Shown here one piece after another: positions 53,011 to 62,643 of a DNA stretch of 64,000 nucleotides (position 1 is its first letter; every line of letters starts with the position of its first letter). Position numbers and translations under genes: made by a program. This stretch comes from Acinetobacter sedimenti (GTDB lineage Bacteria; Pseudomonadota; Gammaproteobacteria; Pseudomonadales; Moraxellaceae), in the NCBI RefSeq assembly GCF_022601685.1, contig NZ_JAKUML010000004.1, positions 62,001-126,000 on the forward strand, read 5' to 3'. The notes beneath the pieces were generated by a model. The model was not told the origin of the DNA. It made no database searches and was given only the letters and a program-made list of their open reading frames with translations.

Positions 53011-53379
53011 CTAAAACCTAGAAAACCAAGGCTTCACTGCAACGACAGTGAGCTCCACCAAAACACGTGGATCGTACAGTTTCGCTTCAACACAAGTACG
53101 TGGTAATGCTTCAATATCAGCGACCCACGCATCCCAAACTTCATTAAAAGCTGCATAATCCTGTTCTATATTTTTAAGATAAATCGTTACGGATAAAATG
53201 TTGCTTTTATCCGTCCCTGCATCAGCAAGAAACTGATCAATGATGTCAAAAGTTTGTTGAGTTTGTCCTTTGATGTCTAAGTCAAAATCCGTCGCCAACT
53301 GCCCTGCAAGATGTACCAAGTTGCCTGAAATCGCCACTTCTGAAAAGCGCTTTGAAACGTGTAAGCGTTGTACCGTCAT
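53011..53379 (-). CDS. RidA-family enamine/imine deaminase
   Basis: The protein has 122 residues. The RidA (YjgF/YER057c/UK114) fold is seen in GNLVHLAGQLATDFDLDIKG, QTQQTFDIIDQFLADAGTDK and ILSVTIYLKNIEQDYAAFNEVW, with the conserved Arg in RTCVEAKLYDPRVLVELT. RidA proteins hydrolyse reactive 2-aminoacrylate made by PLP enzymes such as threonine dehydratase. It is a single gene, with 252 bp to the divergent acyl-CoA ligase in which no gene is seen. Subfamily uncertain: the sequence is not the closest to E. coli RidA. Confidence 0.88.
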   Translation of the reverse strand: MTVQRLHVSKRFSEVAISGNLVHLAGQLATDFDLDIKGQTQQTFDIIDQFLADAGTDKSNILSVTIYLKNIEQDYAAFNEVWDAWVADIEALPRTCVEAKLYDPRVLVELTVVAVKPWFSRF

Positions 53380-53631
53380 ATTGAGAAATATCCAATCATT
53401 TTAATCATCATCTTCTCTCATGGTAACAAGTCATCTCATGACGCAACAAGCCTACACCCATCAAATTTTACGTTTAGTCACGATCTCGAAAAAATCCATA
53501 TCAATCTGTTGTATTGTTTTAAAACCTAATCAGAGAACTGATTCGTTTTTCTCGACTAAAGTCGCAGTGAGTAATTGCACACATACTTTTACCCTTATTG
53601 ACATGATTAAAAACCACTTAAGGGAATCATA

Positions 53632-55290
53632 ATGGTGAAGGCTTATGATGAGTTACCGAAAACTCCTGCCAACTTTGTAGCACTCTCTCCACTGCGCTAT
53701 TTAGAGCGTGCATCGTATATCTACCCCGATCAAGATGCCATTATTCATGGCGATCGTCATATCTCATGGCGTCAGACCTATCAGCGTTGCCGACAATTTG
53801 CCAGTCAGCTGAAAAGTCTTGGTATTGAGAAAAATGATACGGTATCTGTATTACTTGCCAATGTCCCTGCAATGATTGAAGCACATTTTGCAGTACCGAT
53901 GATTGGTGCGGTGCTCAACACCTTGAACACTCGACTGGATGCCAAAACTTTAGCTTTCATGCTCGAACATGCAGAATCTAAAGTGCTATTGGTCGATCCC
54001 GAATTTCGCCAAGTCGCCGTTGATGCCTTAGCGATTGTTGCAGAACGTCAGCCTGCACAAAAAATCGTGGTGATTGATGTCTTTGATGCCGAGTTTGACG
54101 GAGAGCAAATTGCAATTGGTCAGTTCGAGTTTGAAACATGGATTGCCGATGGTAATACCAACTTTGAATGGCAACTGCCTGCGGATGAATGGGATGCGAT
54201 TAGCCTGAATTACACATCGGGTACCACTGGCAATCCTAAAGGTGTGGTCTACCACCATCGTGGCGCATACATCAATGCCGCCAGTAATATTATCGCTTGC
54301 GGTATGACACCACGTGCTACCTACCTGTGGACATTGCCACTTTTTCATTGTAATGGCTGGTGCTTTGCATGGACGATGGCTGCCAATGGTGGTACCAATA
54401 TTTGTCTGCGAAAAATTGATCCTGCGCTGATTTTCCAGTTAATTGAACGCCATCAAGTCGATTATTTCTGCGGTGCGCCGATCGTGCTGTCAATGCTCAT
54501 CAACGCCCCAAAAGATCAACAAATCAATATTCAACATGCTGTCGAAGTGATGGTCGCTGGTGCTGCACCACCTGCAGCGATTATCGAAGGCATGCGCAAT
54601 CTCGGTATTAACGTCACGCACGTTTATGGGCTGACCGAAACTTACGGACCTTCGGCACTGTGTGCTTCACAAGCAGGTTGGAGCGATTTATCCATTCAAG
54701 AACAAGCCAAACTGCATTCCCGCCAAGGCGTGCCATATCCACTGCAAGATGGTATGAAAGTTTTAGACCCTGAAACATTACAGCCTGTCGCTCATGATGG
54801 AGAAACCATGGGCGAAATCATGTTTCGTGGCAACATTGTCATGAAAGGCTATCTCAAAAACCCTGAAGCAACCGCCGAAGCCTTTGCAGGTGGTTGGTTC
54901 CATACAGGTGATCTCGCCGTCTGTCAGCCTGATGGTTATGCAAAAATCACCGATCGCTCCAAAGATGTCATTATCTCAGGCGGTGAAAACATCTCCTCGC
55001 TTGAGGTGGAGGAAGTGCTCTACCGTCATCCTGCGGTGATGACAGCTGCTGTGGTTGCTAAGCCTGATCCCAAATGGCAAGAAGTGCCTTGTGCTTTTAT
55101 CGAGTTAAAGCAAGGCGTGGAAGTGAGTGTGGATTACTTGCTTGCGCACTGTCGCAATGAATTGGCTCGTTTTAAAGTGCCCAAAGAGATTGTGATTACG
55201 GAGATCCCAAAAACTTCGACAGGTAAATTGCAAAAATTCATTCTGCGGGATTGGGCGAAGGAGCGTGCTCAAGCTGAGTTTGGAGAATAG
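53632..55290 (+). CDS. Acyl-CoA ligase (AMP-forming, AlkK-like)
   Basis: The protein has 552 residues. The adenylation motif LNYTSGTTGNPKGVVYHH, the HVYGLTETYGPS core, the GYAKITDRSKDVIISGGENISS hinge and the C-terminal PKTSTGKLQKF lysine are all present. The chain is most like medium-chain fatty acid or AlkK-type ligases, activating a carboxylate to an acyl-CoA. The substrate is not certain. A ribosome site AAGGGA precedes the ATG. It is a single plus-strand gene with a bidirectional terminator after it. Confidence 0.88.
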   Translation: MVKAYDELPKTPANFVALSPLRYLERASYIYPDQDAIIHGDRHISWRQTYQRCRQFASQLKSLGIEKNDTVSVLLANVPAMIEAHFAVPMIGAVLNTLNTRLDAKTLAFMLEHAESKVLLVDPEFRQVAVDALAIVAERQPAQKIVVIDVFDAEFDGEQIAIGQFEFETWIADGNTNFEWQLPADEWDAISLNYTSGTTGNPKGVVYHHRGAYINAASNIIACGMTPRATYLWTLPLFHCNGWCFAWTMAANGGTNICLRKIDPALIFQLIERHQVDYFCGAPIVLSMLINAPKDQQINIQHAVEVMVAGAAPPAAIIEGMRNLGINVTHVYGLTETYGPSALCASQAGWSDLSIQEQAKLHSRQGVPYPLQDGMKVLDPETLQPVAHDGETMGEIMFRGNIVMKGYLKNPEATAEAFAGGWFHTGDLAVCQPDGYAKITDRSKDVIISGGENISSLEVEEVLYRHPAVMTAAVVAKPDPKWQEVPCAFIELKQGVEVSVDYLLAHCRNELARFKVPKEIVITEIPKTSTGKLQKFILRDWAKERAQAEFGE

Positions 55291-55334
55291 CGCCATCTCC
55301 TAATGATTTAAAAAATTGAATCACTGAAAAACAA

Positions 55335-55360
55335 TAAACCCTGAAATGATTCGGGGTTTA
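55335..55360. terminator. Bidirectional terminator between the acyl-CoA ligase and darP
   Basis: TAAACCC-t-GAA and TTC-g-GGGTTTA form an 11-base stem with one mismatch around ATGA. It lies between two convergent genes and can serve both. Confidence 0.75.
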
Positions 55361-55395
55361 TACTGTATTGAGCATTCAAATCGGCGTTGGTAAAT

Positions 55396-55929
55396 TTACT
55401 CAGAAATTAACGCTACTTGTTGCACATAGTTAATTATATTTTGTTTTAAGCTATTTAAGGTATCTTCATCGACGCCTTGCTGTGCATCACGTTGATAGCG
55501 TAGCACATGCTGTCTTAAGGTATGGCGTTCTGCTGCATTATATTGTTTACAGAACTCATTAATCGCTGAATCACCTTGCTCAATAATCCGATCAACCCAA
55601 CGCATCAATTGTGCTTGTTTTTTTGCACCCTGCTTTGGCACTAAGAAACTCAGTAGCATGGTTTCATCTTCATTTCTGAGCAGTTTGCCAATACGTTGAA
55701 ATTGGCGACGGCGTGCTTCAAAAGAACTGATACTTTCCAATTCTAAAAATGCATCGACTAATCGTTCATCAACAGGCAATTTTTGCAGTTGTTTTTTCGG
55801 CAATTCTGCCAGTTGCTCGGCAAGTGCTGCCATACGTTGCACATGGCGTTTCTGTTCCGACTTACTGGCTCGACCTTCGAGCAAATCTTCAAAATCACCT
55901 TCGGTATAAGGGCGTTGACGTCTAGCCAT
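55396..55929 (-). CDS. darP: Ribosome-associated protein DarP (YjgA)
   Basis: The protein has 177 residues. YjgA/DarP associates with the late 50S precursor. Conserved features are LLEGRASKSEQKRHVQRMA, AELPKKQLQKLPVDERLV, FEARRRQFQRIGKLLRNED and LRQHVLRYQRD. It is mostly helical and basic. The gene follows the HPr-like gene by 2 bp in a rapZ-HPr-darP operon. Length is normal. Confidence 0.93.
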   Translation of the reverse strand: MARRQRPYTEGDFEDLLEGRASKSEQKRHVQRMAALAEQLAELPKKQLQKLPVDERLVDAFLELESISSFEARRRQFQRIGKLLRNEDETMLLSFLVPKQGAKKQAQLMRWVDRIIEQGDSAINEFCKQYNAAERHTLRQHVLRYQRDAQQGVDEDTLNSLKQNIINYVQQVALISE

Positions 55930-55931
55930 GA

Positions 55932-56201
55932 TTATTCGCCCTCGTGAAATTTTGCAGCAAAAAGTGCTTTGATTTCTTCGCAGGCTTTTTCTTCATCCGT
56001 ACCATCAACCACGAGTCGCAAGGTCGTTCCTTTGCCTGCACCGAGCATGAGCAGGGACATGATATTCTTGGCATCAATCAGTTCTTTGCCTTTACCCAAC
56101 TGAATATTGGAGCGATATTTACTCGTCACCTCGATGAGTTTCCCCGAAGCACGTGCATGTAAGCCCAATTTATTGATTACGTCTAAACTCGTGTCGATCA
56201 T
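55932..56201 (-). CDS. ptsO: HPr-like phosphocarrier (NPr / PtsO)
   Basis: The protein has 89 residues from the start at 56201, which overlaps the rapZ stop codon by 4 bp (ATGA). The active-site histidine lies in [14 protein letters not shown]; the second regulatory Ser segment is [14 protein letters not shown]. It is a member of the nitrogen-type phosphotransferase system (PtsP-PtsO-PtsN). In this operon it sits with RapZ, as in many Proteobacteria. A longer reading frame beginning at 56243 lies within rapZ and is rejected. Confidence 0.93.
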   Translation of the reverse strand: MIDTSLDVINKLGLHARASGKLIEVTSKYRSNIQLGKGKELIDAKNIMSLLMLGAGKGTTLRLVVDGTDEEKACEEIKALFAAKFHEGE

Positions 56202-57049
56202 GACCAGTGTTTCATTTCCCGATGCAATACCTGAACCGACCATTTTGCCTTAAGCGCTTTCTCAAGTCTATCGACAAAATATACCGAGCGGTGTTGACCA
56301 CCCGTACAGCCTAACGACACTGTAATAAAGTGACGATGCCCTTGGCTAAAAATCGGCAACCATTTTTCTAAAAATTGATAAATATCGTCATACATGGCAT
56401 TGACCGTATCATCAGATGCCAAAAATTCCTGCACCTGTTTATCTAAACCTGTATTACTCCGTAGCGTATTATCCCAGTGAGGATTGATTAAGTGCCTTAA
56501 GTCAAATACATAATCTGCATCCAAAGGTACGCCATGTTTAAAGCCGAACGACTGTAAAATAACAATGAGCTTATCGCCCTGACCAAGTTTCACGGACAAG
56601 GTATGACGAAGTTCATGTACGGTTTTATTACTGGTATCTATCGTCATCGTTGCACGTCGATAAACTGAGTACAGCAAATCCTCTTCAACTCGGATACATT
56701 CCGTCAATGTTTCATAACGGTGAGCCAAAGGATGTGGCCGCCGAGAAGAAGCATAACGTGCAACTAAGACTTCTTCTCTAGCTGTCAGATAAAGTACATC
56801 AACTGCACCAATCTTCCTTAACGCATTTAGAACATCTTCAATAGAAACTTGTTCTGGTTGAAGGCTACGAATATCTAGACCTAATGCAAGCTGATCCATA
56901 GCCTGATCGGCACTAAGCTTACTGACAATTTCAGGCACTAAAGACAACGGCAAATTATCAATGGTATAAAAGCCTAAATCTTCTAGAACCTGCAACGTCG
57001 AAGTTTTTCCTGAACCCGAACGACCTGTGACAAGCAATATCTGTTTCAT
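56198..57049 (-). CDS. rapZ: RNase adapter protein RapZ
   Basis: The protein has 283 residues. RapZ directs GlmZ sRNA to RNase E in Enterobacteria and links cell-wall precursor supply to it; it also binds nucleotides. Walker [11 protein letters not shown] is at the N-terminus, and the C-terminal domain ends with [20 protein letters not shown], the family signature. It heads the rapZ-ptsO-darP operon. In Acinetobacter the GlmZ partner is not certain, so the RNA target may differ. Confidence 0.95.
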   Translation of the reverse strand: MKQILLVTGRSGSGKTSTLQVLEDLGFYTIDNLPLSLVPEIVSKLSADQAMDQLALGLDIRSLQPEQVSIEDVLNALRKIGAVDVLYLTAREEVLVARYASSRRPHPLAHRYETLTECIRVEEDLLYSVYRRATMTIDTSNKTVHELRHTLSVKLGQGDKLIVILQSFGFKHGVPLDADYVFDLRHLINPHWDNTLRSNTGLDKQVQEFLASDDTVNAMYDDIYQFLEKWLPIFSQGHRHFITVSLGCTGGQHRSVYFVDRLEKALKAKWSVQVLHREMKHWS

Positions 57050-57210
57050 GGTAATGGTTTCATCGTAAAATCTGTGTGATAACTCGTTTCTGTTGTCGTA
57101 CTGCGATATTTATATTTTTCTCACATTGCTAAAATATCAGCCCAAACTCAAAACTGTGTTAGTTTTTTGCACAATTCATTTACAGAAAGTTTAGCTTAAG
57201 AAAATTGAAC

Positions 57211-58053
57211 TTAAGAATACTTCACCACAAGATTATCAATCAATCGTGTATTACCAAGTTTGGCAGCAACGAATAAAACAATATCTTGATCAAACGCATT
57301 CACGGCTTCTAAATCAGGCGTCAAAGCTTCAACGTAGTCAATTTCAAAACCTGCTTTCGTTAAATTCGCTTCGATACTTGTCAAAACTTCTGCCAAGGGT
57401 GTTTTTTTACGCAAGGCCTTTTCTGCATCCGTCAAACTTTGATAAATTTTCGGTGCAACTTTGCGTTGCAAGTCAGTGAGATAACCATTGCGTGAACTCA
57501 GTGCTAGACCGTCTTCTGCACGAGCGATCGGCACACCAACAATATCAATTGGAAAGCTTAAATCTCGTGTCATCTGACGAATCACTGCCAGTTGCTGCCA
57601 ATCTTTTTGCCCAAAAAATGCCGTATCAGGTTGCACAATATGAAAGAGCTTGGTGACGACTGTCGCCACACCATCAAAATGTCCTGCACGAGAGCGACCA
57701 CAAAGCACCTCTGTAATTTCACCCACCACCACTGCTGTACGACGTGGTAAATCGCCATACATCTGCTGAACTGATGGTGCAAACAGCACATCACAACCCA
57801 CTTCCGCCAAAAGCTGACTATCAGCTTCTAAAGTTCGAGGATAATTATCAAAATCTTCATTTGGACCAAATTGAATTGGATTGACAAAAATACTGACCAC
57901 GACCACATCACACAGCTTTTTCGCCTCACGGACAAGGTTGAGATGACCTTGATGCAGATTCCCCATTGTCGGCACAAAGCCAATGGTTTTACGAGCCAAT
58001 CTTGCAGGAGATAGCGCAGCATTCAAACTTTGTATTGTGGTTTCAGTCTTCAT
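57211..58053 (-). CDS. panC: Pantothenate synthetase
   Basis: The protein has 280 residues. PanC joins pantoate and beta-alanine with ATP. The nucleotide HIGH-like motif is [31 protein letters not shown] and the [15 protein letters not shown] and RNGYL segments are all present. It follows panB by 51 bp on the minus strand. Together with panB it supplies pantothenate to the CoaBC steps encoded at 45392. Length and motifs are normal. Confidence 0.97.
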   Translation of the reverse strand: MKTETTIQSLNAALSPARLARKTIGFVPTMGNLHQGHLNLVREAKKLCDVVVVSIFVNPIQFGPNEDFDNYPRTLEADSQLLAEVGCDVLFAPSVQQMYGDLPRRTAVVVGEITEVLCGRSRAGHFDGVATVVTKLFHIVQPDTAFFGQKDWQQLAVIRQMTRDLSFPIDIVGVPIARAEDGLALSSRNGYLTDLQRKVAPKIYQSLTDAEKALRKKTPLAEVLTSIEANLTKAGFEIDYVEALTPDLEAVNAFDQDIVLFVAAKLGNTRLIDNLVVKYS

Positions 58054-58104
58054 TATTTACTCAATTTATTCTGTTCAAAATCTACTATCCAAATGATAAA
58101 GCGA

Positions 58105-58911
58105 CTAGAGCTCAACTTGGAAAGTATGTTCTTTTGCTGGGAATGTCTTATCCAATACCGCTTGATGGTAGGCTTTAATGGCATCAACGATTGCATTCTC
58201 CCCAGATTGCTCTCGCATAAAGTTACGCACAAAACGTGCCACTCGACCAAAGGTTAAACCTAACATATCTTGGATCACCAAGACTTGACCGTCGGTATCC
58301 ACTCCTGCCCCAATACCAATCACTGGTACTGCAAACTGCTCTGCCACTTCCTTTGCCAAAGCCGCAGGCACGCATTCTAATAATAGCAAAGCAGCCCCTG
58401 CATCAACAACTGCCTGACAATCTTCCAAAAGCTGATCTGCCGCAGAGCGTGTTTTCGCTTGCAACTTATAACCGCCAAAGACGTGTACCGACTGTGGCGT
58501 TAGACCTAAATGCACACAAACAGGCACACCATTTCGAGTTAAACTACGTACCGTATCCGCAAGCCATGCTCCACCTTCGATCTTCACGGCATGTGCACCG
58601 ACTTGCATAACTTTTCGTGAATTGATTAAGGCATCTTCGACCGTGGCATAGCTCATAAACGGTAAATCTGCCATGATAAAAGCATGCGAATTGGCACGAG
58701 CAACATTTTGCGTATGATAAACCATATCTTCAATATTGACAGGTAAAGTCGAATCATGCCCCTGAATAGTCATGCCGAGCGAATCACCAATCAAAATCGT
58801 ATCGACTTCTGCAACTTCTAAGGCTTTGGCAAAACTCGCATCATAACAAGTCAAACATGAGAACTTGCGACCTTCTGCTTTAAAACGTCTTAAATCAGTC
58901 AGACTAATCAT
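58105..58911 (-). CDS. panB: 3-methyl-2-oxobutanoate hydroxymethyltransferase
   Basis: The protein has 268 residues. PanB adds a hydroxymethyl group from methylene-tetrahydrofolate to ketoisovalerate in the first step of pantothenate synthesis. The N-terminal LTCYDASFAKA, the IGDSLGMTIQGHDST metal site, VKIEGG and the LGLTPQSVHVFGGYK segment are as in E. coli. It precedes panC in the same operon and follows folK by 113 bp. It is complete. Confidence 0.97.
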   Translation of the reverse strand: MISLTDLRRFKAEGRKFSCLTCYDASFAKALEVAEVDTILIGDSLGMTIQGHDSTLPVNIEDMVYHTQNVARANSHAFIMADLPFMSYATVEDALINSRKVMQVGAHAVKIEGGAWLADTVRSLTRNGVPVCVHLGLTPQSVHVFGGYKLQAKTRSAADQLLEDCQAVVDAGAALLLLECVPAALAKEVAEQFAVPVIGIGAGVDTDGQVLVIQDMLGLTFGRVARFVRNFMREQSGENAIVDAIKAYHQAVLDKTFPAKEHTFQVEL

Positions 58912-59024
58912 GTGGCTCTACCTCTATCGCAAAAATCGTATATTTAAATATCGCTTATCTAAAATCATATGCCATGAATATTATCTTGGCATGTCAGGAA
59001 TCATGAAAATAACACAACTTAAGT

Positions 59025-59594
59025 TTACTTCTCAGCAACTTTAAACAACTGATCATGAAACCATGCTTTCTGAATCGCATTCTGGTCAGGCAAATCAGAA
59101 ATCGCAAGTGCTGTTGGATTTTGAACACATGGCAAATCAGATAATCTGACTTCGCAAATCGTCGCCTGTCGCAACACATCAAGCAATGGTAACAGCACAA
59201 AATCACGTTCCATTAATCCGACGTGTGGTACATTCAATCGCGGATGCTGTATCTGAACTTGATCGTATAACAGCAAATCCAAATCCAGTGTACGCTCGCC
59301 CCAATGGCGTTTGCGTACACGTCCTGCATCGAGTTCAATGGATTGTAATTGATCTAACAAATCTAAAGGCGATAATGTAGTAACCAATTCAACCACTGCA
59401 TTGAGATAATCAGGTTGATCTTGAGGACCCATCGGCGGACTAGCGTACAGACGAGATACTCGAACTTGACCTATCTTAGATAAAGCCTCAATCGCAAAAC
59501 GCAAATAAGCAAGCCGATCACCAAGATTGCTCCCTAAACCAATATAACAAATGTGATGTATTTGATCTTGGTTCGAGTAAGTTGATTTAATCAT
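59025..59594 (-). CDS. folK: 2-amino-4-hydroxy-6-hydroxymethyldihydropteridine pyrophosphokinase
   Basis: The protein has 189 residues, longer than the E. coli enzyme (159) by extensions at both ends. HPPK passes pyrophosphate from ATP to the pterin in folate synthesis. The ICYIGLGSNLGDR start, VSRLYASPPMG and the HWGERTLDLDLLLYD signature are present. The start codon overlaps the pcnB stop by 4 bp (ATGA), so translation should be coupled. It lies in the pcnB-folK-panB-panC run. Confidence 0.96.
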   Translation of the reverse strand: MIKSTYSNQDQIHHICYIGLGSNLGDRLAYLRFAIEALSKIGQVRVSRLYASPPMGPQDQPDYLNAVVELVTTLSPLDLLDQLQSIELDAGRVRKRHWGERTLDLDLLLYDQVQIQHPRLNVPHVGLMERDFVLLPLLDVLRQATICEVRLSDLPCVQNPTALAISDLPDQNAIQKAWFHDQLFKVAEK

Positions 59595-61096
59595 CGTGTA
59601 GGTCCAAACACTACTTGCGATAAATCACGTTGTACACGGCGACGACGTGTAATCGGATGGCTGTTTTGGTTTGTACCGAAATCATTTGAGCGTTGATCAG
59701 CTGAATTATTCGCATTGCTTCTAGAACCATTTTGCTTTTGCGTAGAAAAGCCTTGATCGGTAGGATTGTTGTTAGACGCACCATTACGCTGTTTGGCTCG
59801 GCGTGCAGCTCGACGATTCACTTCCGTTTCCAAGACTAAAGGTACAAATTCTTCAGGTTCATCTGCTGTGGTCTTTTTATGCTGACGATTGAAGTTACGC
59901 TTATAGCTAGCAATGGCTTTTTCTTTTTGATCATTGCTGAGTTCTTGGAATTGCTCCCACCACTCGCCCATGCCTTGTGTTGCAGTATCACCCGACTGCT
60001 CACGCAGTAATAGAAAGTCAAATCCTGCACGAAACTTGGCATGTCCTACCAGACTCATAATGTGTTGTGGCTTTGGTCTGATCAATCGAGATTGCATCTC
60101 CCATACTTCACGGATAAAAGTTTCCGCAAAACGAGGAATAATGGTACGTGAAGCTTGACGTTTTAACACATCAATACCAGCTTGGGCACGGGCTTCCGCC
60201 TCGACCACACCACGACTACGATAAAAATCAGCACGTTCTAAATAGGCTTCCCACAGCAATACTGCATAGAAAAATGCAGGATTAATTGATTTGCCAATTT
60301 GAATACGTTGATCGGTATTGAACGCCGCACGCTGCATAAAGGTGGTAATTTCAGGTTTTACATCAGCGAACATCTGACGCCAAATATGAAACTTAATCAG
60401 CAATGGGAGCAATTGCTCCAAACGTCCCATCGAGAACATTTTTTGCGACTCATCATAGAGACGATGTGGCGACACTTCACGCAATTGCTGTGCACAGGCT
60501 TCATCAAAAATTTTGAGAATACTTTGATCAATCTGAAAACCGAGTTTGGCAGCAAAACGTAATGTACGAAGCATACGCACTGGGTCTTCTTCAAAGCGTT
60601 GACGTGCATCACCAAGTAGTTTTAATTTCTTATTTTGAATATCGCTATAGGCATTGCAAAAATCGAGCACGATACCGTCACGTGGCTGATAGTACATCGA
60701 GTTAATGGTGAAATCTCGACGTGCAAAATCCTGCTCAATCGTGCCCCAATTATTATCTCTTAGAATCATACCTGATGCGCTAGTCACGGCTTTTTTCGGT
60801 GGTGCACGGAAAGTCGCCACCTCGATCATTTCTCGTCCAGAATGTACATGTGCCAACTCAAAACGACGACCAATAATACGACAGCGACGACCAAATACTT
60901 GTTTGATCTGCGCAGGCGTCGCATTGGTCACCGCATCGAAGTCTTTTGGATGCTCACCGAGCATCAAATCACGCACACCACCACCAACGATATAAGCGTC
61001 ATATCCCGCTTTGGTAAGGCTATCAATAATGTCTAAAATGGCAGGGCTGAGTTGTGAAGTGGATAGTCCACATTTAGAGGCACGCAAAGTTTGCAA
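59591..61096 (-). CDS. pcnB: Poly(A) polymerase I
   Basis: The protein has 501 residues. PcnB adds poly(A) tails that mark RNA for decay. The nucleotidyltransferase site is IVGGGVRDLMLGEHPKDFDAVTNATP, followed by GRRFELAHVHSG and the FARRDFTINSMYYQ motif. The last 90 residues are Asn/Gln/Arg-rich and disordered (NNNPTDQG, SNANNSADQRS) and end in RRRRVQRDLSQVVFGPTR, which is basic and could bind RNA. The tail is unlike E. coli. It overlaps folK. Confidence 0.93.
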   Translation of the reverse strand: MQTLRASKCGLSTSQLSPAILDIIDSLTKAGYDAYIVGGGVRDLMLGEHPKDFDAVTNATPAQIKQVFGRRCRIIGRRFELAHVHSGREMIEVATFRAPPKKAVTSASGMILRDNNWGTIEQDFARRDFTINSMYYQPRDGIVLDFCNAYSDIQNKKLKLLGDARQRFEEDPVRMLRTLRFAAKLGFQIDQSILKIFDEACAQQLREVSPHRLYDESQKMFSMGRLEQLLPLLIKFHIWRQMFADVKPEITTFMQRAAFNTDQRIQIGKSINPAFFYAVLLWEAYLERADFYRSRGVVEAEARAQAGIDVLKRQASRTIIPRFAETFIREVWEMQSRLIRPKPQHIMSLVGHAKFRAGFDFLLLREQSGDTATQGMGEWWEQFQELSNDQKEKAIASYKRNFNRQHKKTTADEPEEFVPLVLETEVNRRAARRAKQRNGASNNNPTDQGFSTQKQNGSRSNANNSADQRSNDFGTNQNSHPITRRRRVQRDLSQVVFGPTR

Positions 61097-61229
61097 AGAA
61101 GCTGGCTCCAGATTGGAATTTAGCTAAAGGTCGATCAAAAAATTACGCCTTCATCATAGCTTTATCTACGTTAAAGGGCAATTTCTTTATCTATCAATTA
61201 CTAAAATTTAAGCTGTTCTGTTATTTCGC

Positions 61230-61721
61230 TTAATGTTTTAATCGGATTCTGGAACGATTTTTTGCCAAAGTTTTCTCACCGATGCCCTTGACCTGTATCA
61301 ACTCATCCTCTTTTTTAAAATCGCCATGTTGCTTTCGATATTGCACAATGGCTTGGGCTTTTTTGCGTCCAATACCATCCAATTTTGCCGTGATTTCTTG
61401 TGCAGTGGCTTGATTGATATTAATCGACACTGCCTCACCAAGTCGTTGTGGCTGTATTTGAGTTATGGTCGAATCTGCAACTTGCGGTGTCGTTGTATGT
61501 TGCGGTGTGGTCAATAAAGTCTGCGGTGCACTTTGAATAATTGTCGATTGAGCGTGCTGTTCCATGAGGCGCTGATCCATTAAACGTTGGTCAATCCGCT
61601 CTTGTCGAGCTTTCCATTGCTCAAAGCTTAAAGTGGTTTTGGCATGCACTATCCCTGCAAATAAACTACAGAATCCGAATAACAGTACAATAATTTTTAA
61701 GCAGAATTTACTGACGTTCAT
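61230..61721 (-). CDS. ComEA-like helix-hairpin-helix protein, secreted
   Basis: The protein has 163 residues from the ATG at 61721; a longer frame reaches further into mazG. A signal peptide, FCLKIIVLLFGFCSLFAG to VHA, is followed by a Gln-rich linker and a C-terminal helix-hairpin-helix pair (ININQATAQEITAKLDGIG, GRKKAQAIVQYR, IQVKGIGEKTLAK) as in ComEA. ComEA binds DNA in the periplasm during natural uptake. Its start overlaps the mazG end by 14 bp. The linker is longer than in the usual short ComEA. Confidence 0.88.
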   Translation of the reverse strand: MNVSKFCLKIIVLLFGFCSLFAGIVHAKTTLSFEQWKARQERIDQRLMDQRLMEQHAQSTIIQSAPQTLLTTPQHTTTPQVADSTITQIQPQRLGEAVSININQATAQEITAKLDGIGRKKAQAIVQYRKQHGDFKKEDELIQVKGIGEKTLAKNRSRIRLKH

Positions 61722-62475
61722 GTGCTTTGGCTTCATCCCAAAGTTGATCAAGCTGTACCAAATCACATTGCTCTGGTGTCAGATCTTTCTGTGCTAAAGC
61801 TTGCTCAATATAGGCAAAACGATTGCGAAATTTGGCAATCGTACCATGCAAAGCCTGATCACAGTTTTGATCGAGCTTGCGACCAACATTAATCATGGCA
61901 AAAAGGCAATCGCCCAATTCTTCTTGAATGTGCTGAATATCACTGGTTTTTGTGGCTTCACGAAGTTCTTGTAATTCCTCATCAAGCTTTAGCCAAGCAC
62001 CCTCAACATCTGCCCAATCAAAATTCAGCGTGGCCGCATACTGTTGAATATTCTGAGCTTGATCAATACTTGCACCTACTTTTACTTTCTCTAATCGACT
62101 GATAGGCTTTTGCTGCTGTTGCTTTTCTTGTGCCTTAATCTGTTGCCAAATCTGATTGACACCATCCTCATCCAAATTTTGAAAATTCGGATCAAAGACA
62201 TGCGGATGACGGCGAATCAATTTTTCTTTCAATGTATCAACCACATCTTGAAAATCAAATGCACCCTGCTCTGCGTACATTTGCGATTGAAACACCACTT
62301 GCAACAGTAAATCACCTAGCTCTTCTTTGACGTGCTCCACATCCCCTGAGCGAACAGCAGCATCGACCTCATAAGCTTCTTCAATGGCATATTTCGTCAG
62401 ACTTTCAGGCGTTTGTTTCTGATCCCACGGACATTCTCGCCTGAGTGTTTGCATCAATTCTAATAAATCTTGCAT
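61708..62475 (-). CDS. mazG: Nucleoside triphosphate pyrophosphohydrolase MazG
   Basis: The protein has 255 residues. MazG hydrolyses nucleoside triphosphates to monophosphates and PPi. Two MazG domains are seen: LRRECPWDQKQTPESLTKYAIEE with VKEELGDLLLQVVFQ, and DVEGAWLKLDEELQEL with IQEELGDCLFAMINVG. The EExxD-type metal residues are kept in both. The gene overlaps the ComEA-like gene by 14 bp. E. coli MazG has 263 residues. It is complete. Confidence 0.95.
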   Translation of the reverse strand: MQDLLELMQTLRRECPWDQKQTPESLTKYAIEEAYEVDAAVRSGDVEHVKEELGDLLLQVVFQSQMYAEQGAFDFQDVVDTLKEKLIRRHPHVFDPNFQNLDEDGVNQIWQQIKAQEKQQQQKPISRLEKVKVGASIDQAQNIQQYAATLNFDWADVEGAWLKLDEELQELREATKTSDIQHIQEELGDCLFAMINVGRKLDQNCDQALHGTIAKFRNRFAYIEQALAQKDLTPEQCDLVQLDQLWDEAKAHERQ

Positions 62476-62643
62476 TTTTCTCTAACACCATCTCTAATTT
62501 TTTTGGTCTTTTGGGGATTCTACTTTACGTCAATTCTGCCCAACTTAAATTGTGATTTTGACATTGTTTCCACATCATCTTCTATGCTAAAACGATCCTA
62601 ACAATCAATGACATTGACTATTATCAAGACGGATCATCATATC

